A stretch of DNA of 64,000 bases, taken from NCBI GenBank assembly GCA_029582265.1, contig CM055828.1:3951402-4015401 (forward strand). Direction: 5' to 3'. The notes beneath the pieces are model-generated. The model worked only from the letters and a program-made list of their open reading frames with translations, searched no databases and was not told the origin of the DNA. The stretch comes from Zoroaster sp. YZ-2022. Lineage: Eukaryota > Echinodermata > Asteroidea > Forcipulatida > Zoroasteridae. The translations under genes and the position numbers were made by a program. Positions 34,985 through 45,900 of this stretch are shown here, in pieces; position 1 is the first letter of the stretch, and every line of letters starts with the position of its first letter.

Positions 34985-37162
34985 CTAGAAAGTACAAATA
35001 CTAACAAGCAGAAAGCTATGAATTCCATGTTACCGCGTTTAATTATTTCACCTTTATACTGTAAATACATTTTTTTTTTCTTTCCTACAGATTTCTAGGA
35101 AACACTTACATGTACATCAGCATTCCGCAATCATAATCAAAATGCTGGCTCAGAAAATTCTATTTAAATTTGTAAGGCGTATTTGATTTACCATCATCCG
35201 GTTAAAAAGATTAACCAATTTCATTATTACAATTGAGCAGTTGTGCAGATAGAATGATATTCTTGATATTTCCTAGTGAACGTTTCTTTGTGAAACCATC
35301 TCCGAAGAGTTTTTTTTTTTAAATTTTTTTATTAATTTTTTTTTAGTTCAAGTTTGAAACACAATGAAGTTTGTTTTCTGGTAAATCGAACACGCCTTTA
35401 ATTCAAAACAACTCTCGACTCAACTCTTTGGAATAAGCTTTTCACCAAGGTCAAGCCGACAAATCTGACACCAAATTGTAACCACATCACTTGTCAATCT
35501 TGCACAACCGATTAAATATTGTTTCGTTACCATAAAACATTCCCTTGACTGATGCATATTTTACAAAGCCAAAAAGAAAAATGTGGACGATTAGAGTGCA
35601 CTTGACTATAAAGTCCATGCACATTTTATAACAATCATGCAAAACGGAAAACAGACTCTTATTGGGTCATACCCAGGTCCTATTTAATTAAACATACAAA
35701 CAAATTAACCAAACAGGTTGAATTATACTTACATATTCATATCCGTGTATCGTGTTCAATGTTAGACATTGTACTACTGTAACTTGCTTGTGTAAACAAT
35801 ACTTGTAATCACGGGTTGATATAAGCTTTAAAGCTTATGTGACCCATCTAATCAAAGTCGTTTTTAATAACCGAAGATTAAAGAGTGCGAGGTACATGAT
35901 GCCTTTTGCTGGGAAACGATACGGCAACCGATCCGTATTTGGCATTAGTCCCCGTCCACCTTCACCACCACTGAAAACTCGGGACACGCCATCTGCGCCA
36001 TGATGTACATCTGATGTACATCGATCACATGAAAAGCTTGTCCGTGGCAACGGCTGCCAGGGCTAGGTGTCGATGTACACAAACGACTGGAGATGTACAC
36101 AAACGACTGGAAAAGATATCTTAAAGCTTGGTACTTTAAGATATATACACCACAAACACCCTCGACAAACTAATACTTTTTCTGTAATGATTTGAGAGAA
36201 CACATGCGACTGTGCATCAAAATCTTTTTCCCTACAACCGACTTTTTACAACTGGATTTAAAAATTTGGCAGTCCACATCACATAATGAATACCCAAACC
36301 TCACTGACGGTGCATATACTGCTAAGTGTAACTTAAATAATGCAGTCTCTCCCGAGTGAGTATTTGCTACAAGACGAGTTAGTGTCAGATATGCACGCAT
36401 CATACTACTGTACTTTTTACTAATTGCATTGGCTGCCATCACAGCAGATGATCTCTCATCAGGGCATATGATGGACACCTCAAATTTACCTATCGTCGTT
36501 TTGTAACTTCGCCATGCCCTAAGACAACCTATAGTCTGTGAAGTAGTTTTTTTTTTCAATGTCTTAAATTTTCGCGCATTGTGCGTTTTAATTTGAAGTG
36601 TTCGTACTGGACATTGTTTCATTAGTGGCGTTCACGTGATTCTGCCGTGAGCACTCGGATTCTTTCTGATTTCTGTTCGGCGAATCCAACCTGCTGGTCA
36701 GCGCGCAATGCACGGTGCTGACAAGTGTATTACCGCATGTGCTCACGGCATACGTACATCTTGTGCATTTGCTGTTTAGCGGAACACAACGTGTGTACAT
36801 AATAATCGCGCAACGATGTCTGATTTTCACTCCACATGAAAATACGCCCTACTATTTCCATTCCTAATCCTTCGACATACATACTAGACACATATACACA
36901 CTACTACATTTGTGTTCAGCTGTACAGTGTCAGATGCATTTAAAAAACGTACTTTCCTGGTGTTAAATATTCACAAAAGATTACTTTTCAACCGTTACAT
37001 AGCAAGTCGACGTACACTGTGGTCTGTTCCACACAAGACAAAGCACTACTAAATCTCTCACATTTTTAACAGGATGCAGCCATTTTGTTTTTTTTCTCCC
37101 ATCCAAATCTACATGTCCAAACCGAGGCTGGAAGGAAAATAGAGTAGCCCCCAGTAACGTAC
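34985..37162. other. Region between two candidate exons
   Basis: Free of the common repeats, with CpG-richer parts at 35.8-36.1 and 36.6-36.8 kb. A minus-strand frame at 36170-36622 is open for 150 codons but has no recognisable feature. A short plus-strand frame at about 35814-36002 contains a GKR site (see findings). Confidence 0.35.
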
Positions 37163-37223
37163 ATGTATTAGACCCATTAACACTATAATCATCATCATCG
37201 TATCCAAGAACTCCGACAAACAT
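37163..37223 (-). CDS. Candidate first exon of an unrecognised gene
   Basis: ATG at 37223 in a good start context (GCAGCCATGT) reads MFVGVLGYDDDDYSVNGSNT and then reaches a donor (T then GTACGT) in phase 1. A diverged copy of the surroundings lies at 37385-37545, where the ATG is replaced by ATC. The exon fits the 5' end of a minus-strand gene whose later exon may be 34708-34984. There is no homology to report, and the evidence is only start context plus splice donor. Confidence 0.28.
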
Positions 37224-38460
37224 GGCTGCAGCAAGTCTCTATCTCCCATCTTACACTGCATGTATATAGTTTCTGTGGCAGTAATGTACTAAACCCTACG
37301 GAATATCAACACATTTGTAATACTTTGGCATGTACACATTTCCAATAAATGTTATCCACATATAGCCTTTTTAACACAGTACAGCCATCACTGTATTTCG
37401 TCTATGCAAATCCAGATTGACCAAACTGATGCTGGGAGGAAAAATAGGCTGTCCCCCCTCTTACTGATTGAGAATATGTGTTGTAATCGTACTTGCATAC
37501 AGGGAATCCTACAAAGATGGCTGGTCTGTGATAGAGGTTTTTATATACAACCTGACTCGGCAATTATCCGGAACAGATCTTCAACTGCTCGCCAATGCCC
37601 AAGTGCCTCCGGTATGCAACGGTCATTCTTGATGCCAGACGAGACCTCAATTCCTGTACCCTGTTTTTTTCGTTCTCCCTTCACACTCGACAAGAGCATT
37701 ACTCATTTGCCCAATCCTACAAGATTGGACGAGTGAATCTGTCCCGCAGATGTCCGCTTTCACAAGTACATCAGGTATACGCAGGCTCAAAATCAAAGTT
37801 ATGAACAATGGTGGAAATACAATGGAAAAAGTGAAGTTAATATCATGTATGGTAAAATTTGTACAAGTGGAAGACACAGTAAAATATATGGCTTTTAAGT
37901 TTAGTAATAGAAAATAATTATTCAATCAATTCCATTTTTCAGCCTTAGTTCATTAAATTTGTTGTGTCTGACCTCGGACCAAATCTCTCGTCCTGGATTT
38001 GTTGTGCAGGAAATTCTGCAGCCTTTTTGCTTGGTCTCTTTTGTACATCTAGCCATACATTTTAATGCCTCTTTCTTTACCTCTCGGACTTAAAGGAAGC
38101 GTACACCATTGGATATAACCACAAAACAAACTGAGGAAACTATTATCTAAAAGCTTGGTTTTAAGATAAGTAATATTACCAAACATCGTGGGAAGTTATT
38201 CCATCTGACATGTTGTCATTTTTGAGAAAAACGTGAATAAATCTTCAAAACTGAAGAGGATCACAGCTGTGATTCACTTCCACATTACAAACAAATCTGA
38301 ATGCATTTTCACAGTTTTCTTAAACGGAATATGCCGAAGATCTCACAGATTGGTGTCTGTATATATATATCCCCTTATTCTTATGAAGTATGGATGCATT
38401 GTATATAGACATTCTCACCAATGGTGTACGGTCCCTTTTTAATCCTCGTCAGGAATGAAC
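37224..38460. other. Intergenic DNA before the end of gene B
   Basis: Contains the diverged duplicate at 37385-37545 and a MITE-like repeat at 38093-38340 (GTACACCATTGG, ATTTTTGAGAAAA). The rest is probably 3' UTR of gene B. Confidence 0.4.
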
Positions 38461-40590
38461 TTAACTTCTCCAGGTAGGGGGTTGCATAGGCTGTGAACCA
38501 GTCGAGTTGCTTCTCTGGATGTAAGCTGAGTGGGCGTAACCCCCAACAAGGTTCACATGCTCCTGGGCTTCTGGGTTCAACATACCCAGGGCCTGGGTTA
38601 CTGGGTGCATCATATTGGGTGTGACCGCCCTCAAGCCTTGCATGAGCTGTGCATGCGACATACCCCTGGACATCCAGGACAGGGCTTCCGAGTTGCGGTG
38701 ATGCCACTGCTCCACCTTTTCGTGTCTTGATGGGTATTCTGAATGAACGTTGGGGGAGTGGAGGATGGGACCGAAGGGGGAACTGGGCTTCTCCAATCTC
38801 AGAGGGTGGTCGCCAGAAGAGAGCATCGCTGGGTTGTGGATGATGTGGGTGAACGGCTGTTCGACACTGCTGTTCCCAGATGAATTTGGAGTCTGGGATC
38901 GACTTGCTGCCACTGCTGCCTGTTGCTCTACTGTGGAATGCTCTGCATAGGACTGTGGTATAGGGGTCAGCTGCTCCCGGAGTTCTCGAGCTGGCTGCTC
39001 GTGATCATGGAATTGGTGTGAAGCTCTTGTAAGCTGTTCGTTCATCTCTTGGGGTGGACGGCTATGTTCTTGGTATTGGTGGGGTACTGAAGCAATCTGC
39101 TTGTGAATATCGGGGGTCTGCTGATGGCTGAAATTTTGATGGTTGTCATGGGGAGGATGTATCTTGTGAGAGGGCTGATGATCATGATTGGGACGCTGGT
39201 CACGTGCGGCATTTGATTCTAGAGTCAGGTGGTGGTCTTGAGCCGAGCGGTGGTCTTGGGGCAAATTGCACTCATGAGCTGGTTGACGGTCATGAACCTG
39301 CTGGTGGTTGTGAACTGAACGGTGGCCGAGCACTGGTTTGATACCTTGAGTGTGATGGGCATCGACGGTTGAGCTTCCAGGACTTGGAGTCTCGTCCTCG
39401 CTGTCTGATGGGCTGCGCGGGGATGACATCTGCTCCCCTGGGGATCCATGAATCGCTGGGATCACTGGAATTGTGGGGAATGCAAGTGGAGCAAGTCTCT
39501 CCCTGGCGAACTCGACAGCAGCTTGGTACAGATCGGACTGGATCTGCATCTCAGCTGCGGCAGCCCGGGTCTTCAGCCGGATCTTCGGCGGGGACTTTTT
39601 CTTTGGGTCTCCCTTCGGTCGTCCTAGAGCGACGATGGGCTTTGTTTTGTCGTGCTGCCACAGGTCGATTCCATGCGCCGTCTTCTTGTGTGTCTTCAAG
39701 CTGACGTTGTGGGCGAAGGCCTTCTCACAAAGATCACACTGGTAAGGCTTCTCACCAGTATGTGTCCTCATGTGGATAGCCATGTTAGAGTGCTGGGTGA
39801 ACCCCCGTCCACAGTTATTGCAGGTGAAGGGCTTTTCCTCCCTGTGGATGATCTTGTGGCGATCCAAGTAGAACTTCTGCTTGAACTTTTTGTCACACTG
39901 GTCGCAGGCAAACACCTTCTCTCCCCTGTGCCGTCCCATGTGATGCTGGTACGATTTCGGGGTGAAGAACTCCTTCAAGCAAGTCTGACACTTGTAGGGT
40001 GTCTTGCCAGCTTTGACATTCTGATGGCGTATCAGGTGGTCTTGCAGTGTCACCTTGTATGCGAAGACCTTCCCGCACTCCTCGCAGGAGTAGGTTTTCG
40101 GCTGTGAGTGTTTGATGATGTGACGTGACAGCAGATCACGTCGGTGGAATGTAAGCCCACACAGGTCACACAGGTAGCGACGGAAGTTGCTGTGAAGATC
40201 CATGTGGGAGCTTAGATGAGCCGTGGTGCGAAACTTCTTGTTGCAGGTCGGACAGGCGAAGGGCTTCACCCCCTTGTGACCCCGCATGTGCTCCTTCAGC
40301 TGGTACTTCCGGGAGAATCTCAGATCGCAGTGTTCACACGCCAGACTCTTGGCGCTGTGCTGGACCTTACGATGGACCCACATGGCAGACTTGGAATTGA
40401 AGGTCATCTGGCAATCTCTGCAGGTCAGCTCGTCTACAGCATGAACCACCTGGTGATCACGTACAGCTTGCCTATCCCCAAAAATACGGCAGCATTTTTT
40501 ACAGGAGTAACCGCCGGGTTCGTTTTTCACTCTTGGCTTTTTTGTCTGTCTCATTTGGGATTTCTTACGGCCACGTTTTGGCTTCTCCAC
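38461..40590 (-). CDS. Gene B, terminal exon: ten C2H2 zinc fingers
   Basis: Largest exon in the window, 709 codons plus stop. It starts after AAAAAG in phase 0 with VEKPKRGRKKSQ, an AT-hook-like basic segment. Ten C2H2 fingers follow at about residues 234-516 of the model starting at 41637; only the last few have classic HTGEKP linkers. A second basic segment (GRPKGDPKKKSPPKIRLKTR) and an alanine run come next. A long His/Gln/Asp-rich region at about residues 610-770 is built of loosely repeated H-x-H-Q and DHQ words. The C-terminus ends QPMQPPTWRS. A nuclear DNA-binding role is expected from the fingers. It is not a close relative of genes A and C in its finger block. Confidence 0.9.
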   Translation of the reverse strand: MEKPKRGRKKSQMRQTKKPRVKNEPGGYSCKKCCRIFGDRQAVRDHQVVHAVDELTCRDCQMTFNSKSAMWVHRKVQHSAKSLACEHCDLRFSRKYQLKEHMRGHKGVKPFACPTCNKKFRTTAHLSSHMDLHSNFRRYLCDLCGLTFHRRDLLSRHIIKHSQPKTYSCEECGKVFAYKVTLQDHLIRHQNVKAGKTPYKCQTCLKEFFTPKSYQHHMGRHRGEKVFACDQCDKKFKQKFYLDRHKIIHREEKPFTCNNCGRGFTQHSNMAIHMRTHTGEKPYQCDLCEKAFAHNVSLKTHKKTAHGIDLWQHDKTKPIVALGRPKGDPKKKSPPKIRLKTRAAAAEMQIQSDLYQAAVEFARERLAPLAFPTIPVIPAIHGSPGEQMSSPRSPSDSEDETPSPGSSTVDAHHTQGIKPVLGHRSVHNHQQVHDRQPAHECNLPQDHRSAQDHHLTLESNAARDQRPNHDHQPSHKIHPPHDNHQNFSHQQTPDIHKQIASVPHQYQEHSRPPQEMNEQLTRASHQFHDHEQPARELREQLTPIPQSYAEHSTVEQQAAVAASRSQTPNSSGNSSVEQPFTHIIHNPAMLSSGDHPLRLEKPSSPFGPILHSPNVHSEYPSRHEKVEQWHHRNSEALSWMSRGMSHAQLMQGLRAVTPNMMHPVTQALGMLNPEAQEHVNLVGGYAHSAYIQRSNSTGSQPMQPPTWRS

Positions 40591-40867
40591 CTTTTTAAAA
40601 AGAAAGCACAACACAAGAATACAATTTACAGTTTTTGTTTAATACTAACAATTGCGCATTCAAAGGCAAATCACATTTGAATTTTATTTCAAATGAATCG
40701 GCTCAGTTCTAAATGGCTTTAAGGCCATTTTTAGGACTATGCTGACAGTAATGCATTTACAACCTTTTCGCAATGAGCAAACTGTTTCTGAAAACTCATA
40801 AACAAGGAGTGATACAGATAGTATTTGCTAAGCAGACTTTTTCATCTTGTAAACTTTTAAAACTCAC

Positions 40868-41294
40868 AAGTGCCTCTTGTTTGAGTGGTTTTATTTTCAG
40901 CTTGAGGCGTGGTCGCAGTTGACGGGGTGCATTCACATCGATGCATATAACCGGAGCGACATCTTTGATGGCGACGGTAGCACGCGTCTCTCCTCTGCTG
41001 CAACCTCTCGGCTCCCCACCTCCCGTTGGTGGCACCTCCTCTTCTTTGACTGCGACTTGTAAGCTCTGGTTATGGTGTGCGGACGTGGTGTCCATAGGTG
41101 TCTCGGAAGGGTCTTTTTTAACTTCTTGGACATTGTCTTGACTGTCCTCATCTTCATCGTCCCCATCGTCATCATCGTCATCATCGTCATCGTCATCATC
41201 ATCCGCATCTTCGTCGTCATCACTCTCTTCAGACTCATCACTGGTGTGAGAATCTTCTCCCGTGTTGCCTTCAGCCTGTAACTCTGATTTTATC
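40868..41294 (-). CDS. Gene B, acidic exon
   Basis: 427-base exon after TTGATAG and before GTGAGT. It completes the split lysine codon and leaves in phase 0. It encodes a Ser/Glu/Asp-rich stretch with a run of 13 aspartates (coded by GAT/GAC mixtures near 41165-41210), then a Pro/Glu region and a basic stretch (RPRLKLKIKPLKQ). Acidic runs of this kind occur in transcription and chromatin proteins. The triplet-rich aspartate tract may vary in length between individuals. Confidence 0.85.
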
Positions 41295-41446
41295 CTATCA
41301 AATGAGAGAAAGGGCATGAATACTGGGGTCATTTGTAAATCATTTTGATTCAGTGAAAAATAAATGTTGTCCCACTCCCCTCCCCTTCTTCCAATCAATC
41401 ACTGCACATTCAGGTGTAAAATCACTCAACCGTTGCCAAGTCTTAC

Positions 41447-41651
41447 TTTAGATGTTGTTCAGCGACCTCGATTAACCAGTGAACGAAGTCGGGACTCTTT
41501 GTGTACCCCGAACGCTCTCTGATGATGTTCCAGCGGGGGACGTCTTCCCGTTTGATGTAAATCCGATGCTGGATGCCCGCCGATGCGTAACCTCTGGCCG
41601 AAATCGGCTTACAGCCCTTCCTCCCTATGCGAGGCATGGTCGCACTGTTTT
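41447..41651 (-). CDS. Gene B, N-terminal motif exon
   Basis: Ends before GTAAGA in phase 2 and joins the acidic exon in frame. An ATG at 41637 in good context (GCGACCATGC) gives MPRIGRKGCKPISARG and a model of 915 residues. Residues 35-55 (RWNIIRERSGYTKSPDFVHWL) match the helical motif of gene A position for position (G44-Y45, D50-F51, H53, L55). Fourteen bases upstream of the ATG is an acceptor (TTTGCCAG), and the exon at 42031-42182 would join there in frame. The ATG may therefore be internal rather than the true start. Confidence 0.8.
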
Positions 41652-42030
41652 CTGGCAAATGGTGTAATAAATATATCAGTCAAGCTCTGCGAGGCAAAAC
41701 ATAATGGCTGGTACCAGTTTTCAGTATTTCAAATGTCAACTCCTTGTTAAAACCAATTGTATTTCTTCTCCTTATCGCTATAAACCCCAAATACACAAGT
41801 TGAACTTGGGAATGTTTTAAGTCTGGATATATTTTATATATTTGTTTATACTCCCTTATGTACCATTTTACCCTGGGCACCTTTTAAACACAGTAAAATA
41901 AGTTTTAACATTTTTTAAAGTGTGATATGACAAGAATTCGTTTTCTGGATGCTTGAAAATTGCTTTAGTGTAACTCTGGGGAAAATATAATTAATTCTTT
42001 AAATACATATCGGATATTGTTTCCTTCTAC

Positions 42031-42182
42031 CTTTCAATCTCACTTTTTCTGCTGTTTTGGGTTTTCTTTTAGGTCTGTTTACTATTTCAAATCTGTCAAT
42101 CATAATGCTGTCATGGGAACAAGAGGTTCGGGCACCAACCCAACCGCCTGTTTTCTCACTATGACAAATATCACTAAGTTCC
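42031..42182 (-). CDS. Gene B, probable upstream exon
   Basis: 152-base stretch between a pyrimidine-rich acceptor (ATATTTTGCAG) and GTAGAA. It leaves in phase 1, which exactly fits the acceptor at 41652-41653 of the next exon. It reads ELSDICHSEKTGGWVGARTS, then CSHDSIMIDRFEIV and a basic NRPKRKPKTAEKVRLK. Cysteines, a GWVGAR turn and a basic tail look like real protein. No ATG exon further upstream was found between here and 51 kb, so the 5' end of this gene is unresolved. Confidence 0.5.
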
Positions 42183-42459
42183 CTGCAAAATATAATAAAG
42201 GACAAACTAAAGAAGAAAATGTAGTTTTTTATAAACAATTATTGTTGGAGATTTTGAGCAATGAATTTGTGCACATCTTCTGAGATGTTGGCCATTCTGT
42301 TATCTGCTAAAATTAAATGCATATACTTTGTGCACAAGTGACAGATGGATTTGACATTCTTTCCAGAAGTTCCCCACCCCTTAAATTAAAACAATTGTTA
42401 TTCTCTCCTGATCTTTATCCTGTCTGTCAGTCTGTCTTATCTCATAAATATGTATATGC

Positions 42460-42980
42460 GTGTATATGTGTATGTATGTATGTATGTATGTATGTATGAA
42501 TACCGGTCATCTCGGCCCATCGCCAACTCGGACCACCAACTCGGACCACCAGCTCGGCCCATTTCCACTACCAACTCGGACCAAGTGCTTACCAACTCGG
42601 ACCACCAGCTCGGCCCATTCAACTACCAACTCGGACCAAGTGCTTACCAGCTCGGCCCCTGTTTGAAACATTTCCTTAGATTTCCTTAGATTTCTTTATT
42701 TCCTCAGAAATTTCCTTAGAGCGTCAAAACATTTCAAAATTTCCTTAAAATAAGGAAATTTCCTTGGTCCGAGTTGGTAAGCACTTGGTCCGAGTTGGTT
42801 AGTGGAATGGGCCGAGCTGGTGGTCCGAGTTGGTAAGCACTTGGTCCGAGTTGGTAGTGGAATGGGCCGAGCTGGTGGTCCGAGTTGGTAAGCACTTGGT
42901 CCGAGTTGGTAGTGGAATGGGCCGAGCTGGTGGTCCGAGTTGGACGTACACCGTATGTATGTATGTATGTATGTATGTAT
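42460..42980. repeat. Fold-back minisatellite flanked by TATG repeats
   Basis: Arm 1 (about 42506-42659) and arm 2 (42762-42946) are inverted arrays of a unit of about 55 bases built from GGTCCGAGTTGGT and GGGCCGAGCTGGT words. In arm 2 the word GCACTTGG recurs at 42781, 42837 and 42892. The 100-base centre holds AAATTTCC words. Runs of TATG flank the outside on both sides. The apparent reading frames here come from the repeat. Confidence 0.75.
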
Positions 42981-45900
42981 GCATATGTAGCCTTGTAGGC
43001 CTATATATGTACATATATATAATATATGTGTATGTGTGTATAATTTATGTATGTACTTTCTATAATGTTCATACTTTTGCTGTGTTAATTGTTGCGCCTC
43101 GAAATAGGCATGCCTAGATAGATGGCGCATTAGTAATGCATTATTATTATTAAATGTTGACCGGACATCGCCATTCGGCATCATTGTCCAGATTTAATTT
43201 CCTTTGAGCTCTATTATCAAGACAAGTAGACATGTATCCATGAGTAAAAAGCATTATTTAAATCAACAGATCTCAAGACCCAGATTTATAGAACACCATA
43301 GCTGACTGCCATATGACAAACGAACTCCATGCGCACTCCTGGAATACACATGAAGTCACTAGACGCGAAGCAGCTGGCATGGTAACAGTGTTATTTTTGC
43401 TCTTGAAACCAAAATGGCGCATATCACAGTGAAAAGGTCTAATTGGGTGTCATTTCTATTGAGATCAAATCATTAGTCATTACCATAAATAAGAGGTCAG
43501 GGGGTCATGTGCCCAGCTTCCTCTTTTTGATTATGTAAATTTTTTCCATTGTGCCCCTCCCCCTTTTCAGCCAACCTCGATCAATCAGTATTGTGTACAC
43601 ATTCAACTAAAGCGTACACCGTCTGGACACTACTGTTTAGAAGGGAACATTATGATCGAACATGCTCCCTGAACTCTAGCCATCCCAGACCTTAGACCAG
43701 TATCTGTTGGCGACACATGGCAATGCGTTTCAGATGGGATTTCAGACGTCCATGTTCATCTCTCGGATCCATCGCACGACCCGTCGTTTTCATGCAAAAT
43801 GTCCACATCCCATAATCTTACCTTGCAAGTCGTGCACTTGCAATTTATGCTACATTATCGAAGAAACTGCCTGACGCTTGCAACGGGTGGTACGTGCTCA
43901 CATTTTCAGTATTTTGGTTTCTGGGACTGCAAATATTCGTCACGCCTATCTACGATTTTTCATGATTTGCATTGCATACTCACACACACGCCACACTTTC
44001 AGATGGTAACTTGCCAACTCAGCATTAGTGAATGGTACACGTCACCGCGAATGACTATCGGGATACCAGTCAGTGTATCGGCCGGGGTTTAAATAATAGA
44101 CTTGCCGCGAGGGCTTCCATTGTTTTAGTAATAACATAATTTAAAAAGCCAACATGATATTAGCTTAATAACAAACAGCAGCGACAACAAAAACAATTCA
44201 GAGGAAACTATTTTAAATAGATACATGATTGAAGAAAAAACATGGGTGTGGTACCAAATGCACGATAAAAAATGGGCGGGGTAAGTGCCCCGCCCACGTT
44301 TTTCAAATGTAATGCATGTAAATTTAAGTTTTTCATGTTGTACCCCGTTTTTAGCAGTTTAGTGACCCATGTGGTTGTGTGTGACCCCTTTCCAGCCGCC
44401 CCGCATCCGTGATGCACCAATCCAGCCTGTCAATCAAACATCCGAGTTACAAATAGGGTTTAGCATTTCCATGGCAACTGTATAAGTCAGTCAAGCAATT
44501 GACTTTATAACTATGGCCAGCATGAGTGAGTTTTCTGCGTTGCTAAGGGTGGGTGGAACTACTTGGCCACATCTGACCTTCGACCCCCCCCCCCCCCTCC
44601 GTGATACTGTAGTAATTACAATAGTTTAGAGAACGAACCTAACTGGTTAGGATTCATGAAAGGAAAGGAATGACTAGACAGGGAAAAATACTTAATTGTG
44701 ACAATAGAAACACGATCCCTCGCTGTTAGGAAATATCAAATCCAACAGCTTTTAATATAGTGACAATTACTTCATGTTGAGCCCTCGGTAATTCCCACCT
44801 CTCAGTTCAATATCACCCACTGAAGGAAATTCAATTATCAAGTTCTTGAGTGCTTTTACGTAAAATCAGAAATTTAAAGTGAGGTTACGATTCTGGTTAT
44901 ATCAAAAGAAATATATGATCATAGTTATACAGAAAAACTTTGTTTGAATATAATGATGGTATCAAGCATCCCTTTAAAAATGGTTGTCTGAGATCATTTG
45001 AATACAATTTATGAAATGATTTCCCGACTGAATTTTCAAATTCTCCAGATAAAAATTACACATTTAGAATGAATACAAAATGTTGGACTACATTTTGGCT
45101 ATTTTCATAGCACAATGCAATAAACAGTCACAAGTTTAATTGTATATCGTGATTCAAAGAAAGTAAGCATACTCAAAGCAGTCCAAAGCAGACAAAAGAA
45201 AGTAATTTTAGGAGGGAAAAAAATGTCAAAATCCAGAGAACGGATGAATCTAGGATGTAATGTCTTCAATACGTACATGTACTAGCCCTTGCCACACATT
45301 ACTTTTTCAATTTAATATATTATCCTTTAATTTCATTGTTTTGAATGAACAAAGAAAAAATGGCTAGAGGACTTGAACCCTGCAACCTTTGGGTTGACAT
45401 GCCGGTGCTCTACCAACTGAGCTATCTCGCCTTATCTTTGCAGTCTCCCTCTTTTGTCAATATCTGGGCTTTTTCAATTTCTAGAGTGAACAAAGAGAAA
45501 CTGACTGAAGCAGAACTCGAACCTGCAACTTCTAGATTACTGTATCGGTGCCCTACCAACTGGCTGATTGTTTAAGCATGTACCTCGTGGTTACATGCTC
45601 TCATCCTGCTTAAGTAAATTTGTTCATTCAAGAAATAGATTGACTATAACCATGGAGGAAGGAAATCTATTTTCCTTCCTCCATGCTATAATGTAACAAG
45701 ATGTAACAAGATAAAAACAAAAGTAAAAAGTTGTTGCATCTTGTTACTCTGGGCAGAGAACAAAAGAACCATTATTCTAGCTGGTTGATCTTGTTGCATT
45801 GAGCAGGCTGCACACTTTGTTGGTGTAAAGCGTTGCCTGTGAAATGCCTTTAAGAGGGTTAGGGTTAATGTAGATATATGGTTTCCCTTGTCCGTTTGAT

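Noticed and set aside
36170..36622. 150-codon minus-strand frame
   Set aside because: Open, but without recognised motifs, a good start context or splice sites. It is kept only as a mention in the region entry.
38530..41281. Several plus-strand open frames across gene B (for example 39369-39704, 39652-40107, 40216-40680)
   Set aside because: They run antisense to the zinc-finger and acidic exons of gene B and have no features of their own. The GC-rich codons of the real gene keep the other strand open.
42463..42497. CRISPR-like or other prokaryotic repeat array
   Set aside because: The repeats here are simple TATG units in a eukaryotic sequence with introns; there are no spacers or cas genes.
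42437..43184. Open frames rich in Pro/Thr/Ser on both strands
   Set aside because: They are translations of the fold-back minisatellite and TATG runs, with no independent coding signal.
43692..43793. 34-codon minus-strand frame (MKTTGRAMDPRDEHGRLKSH) as the missing first exon of gene B
   Set aside because: The composition is plausible, but no good donor of the needed phase follows. The only phase-matching GT is a weak GTGTCG.
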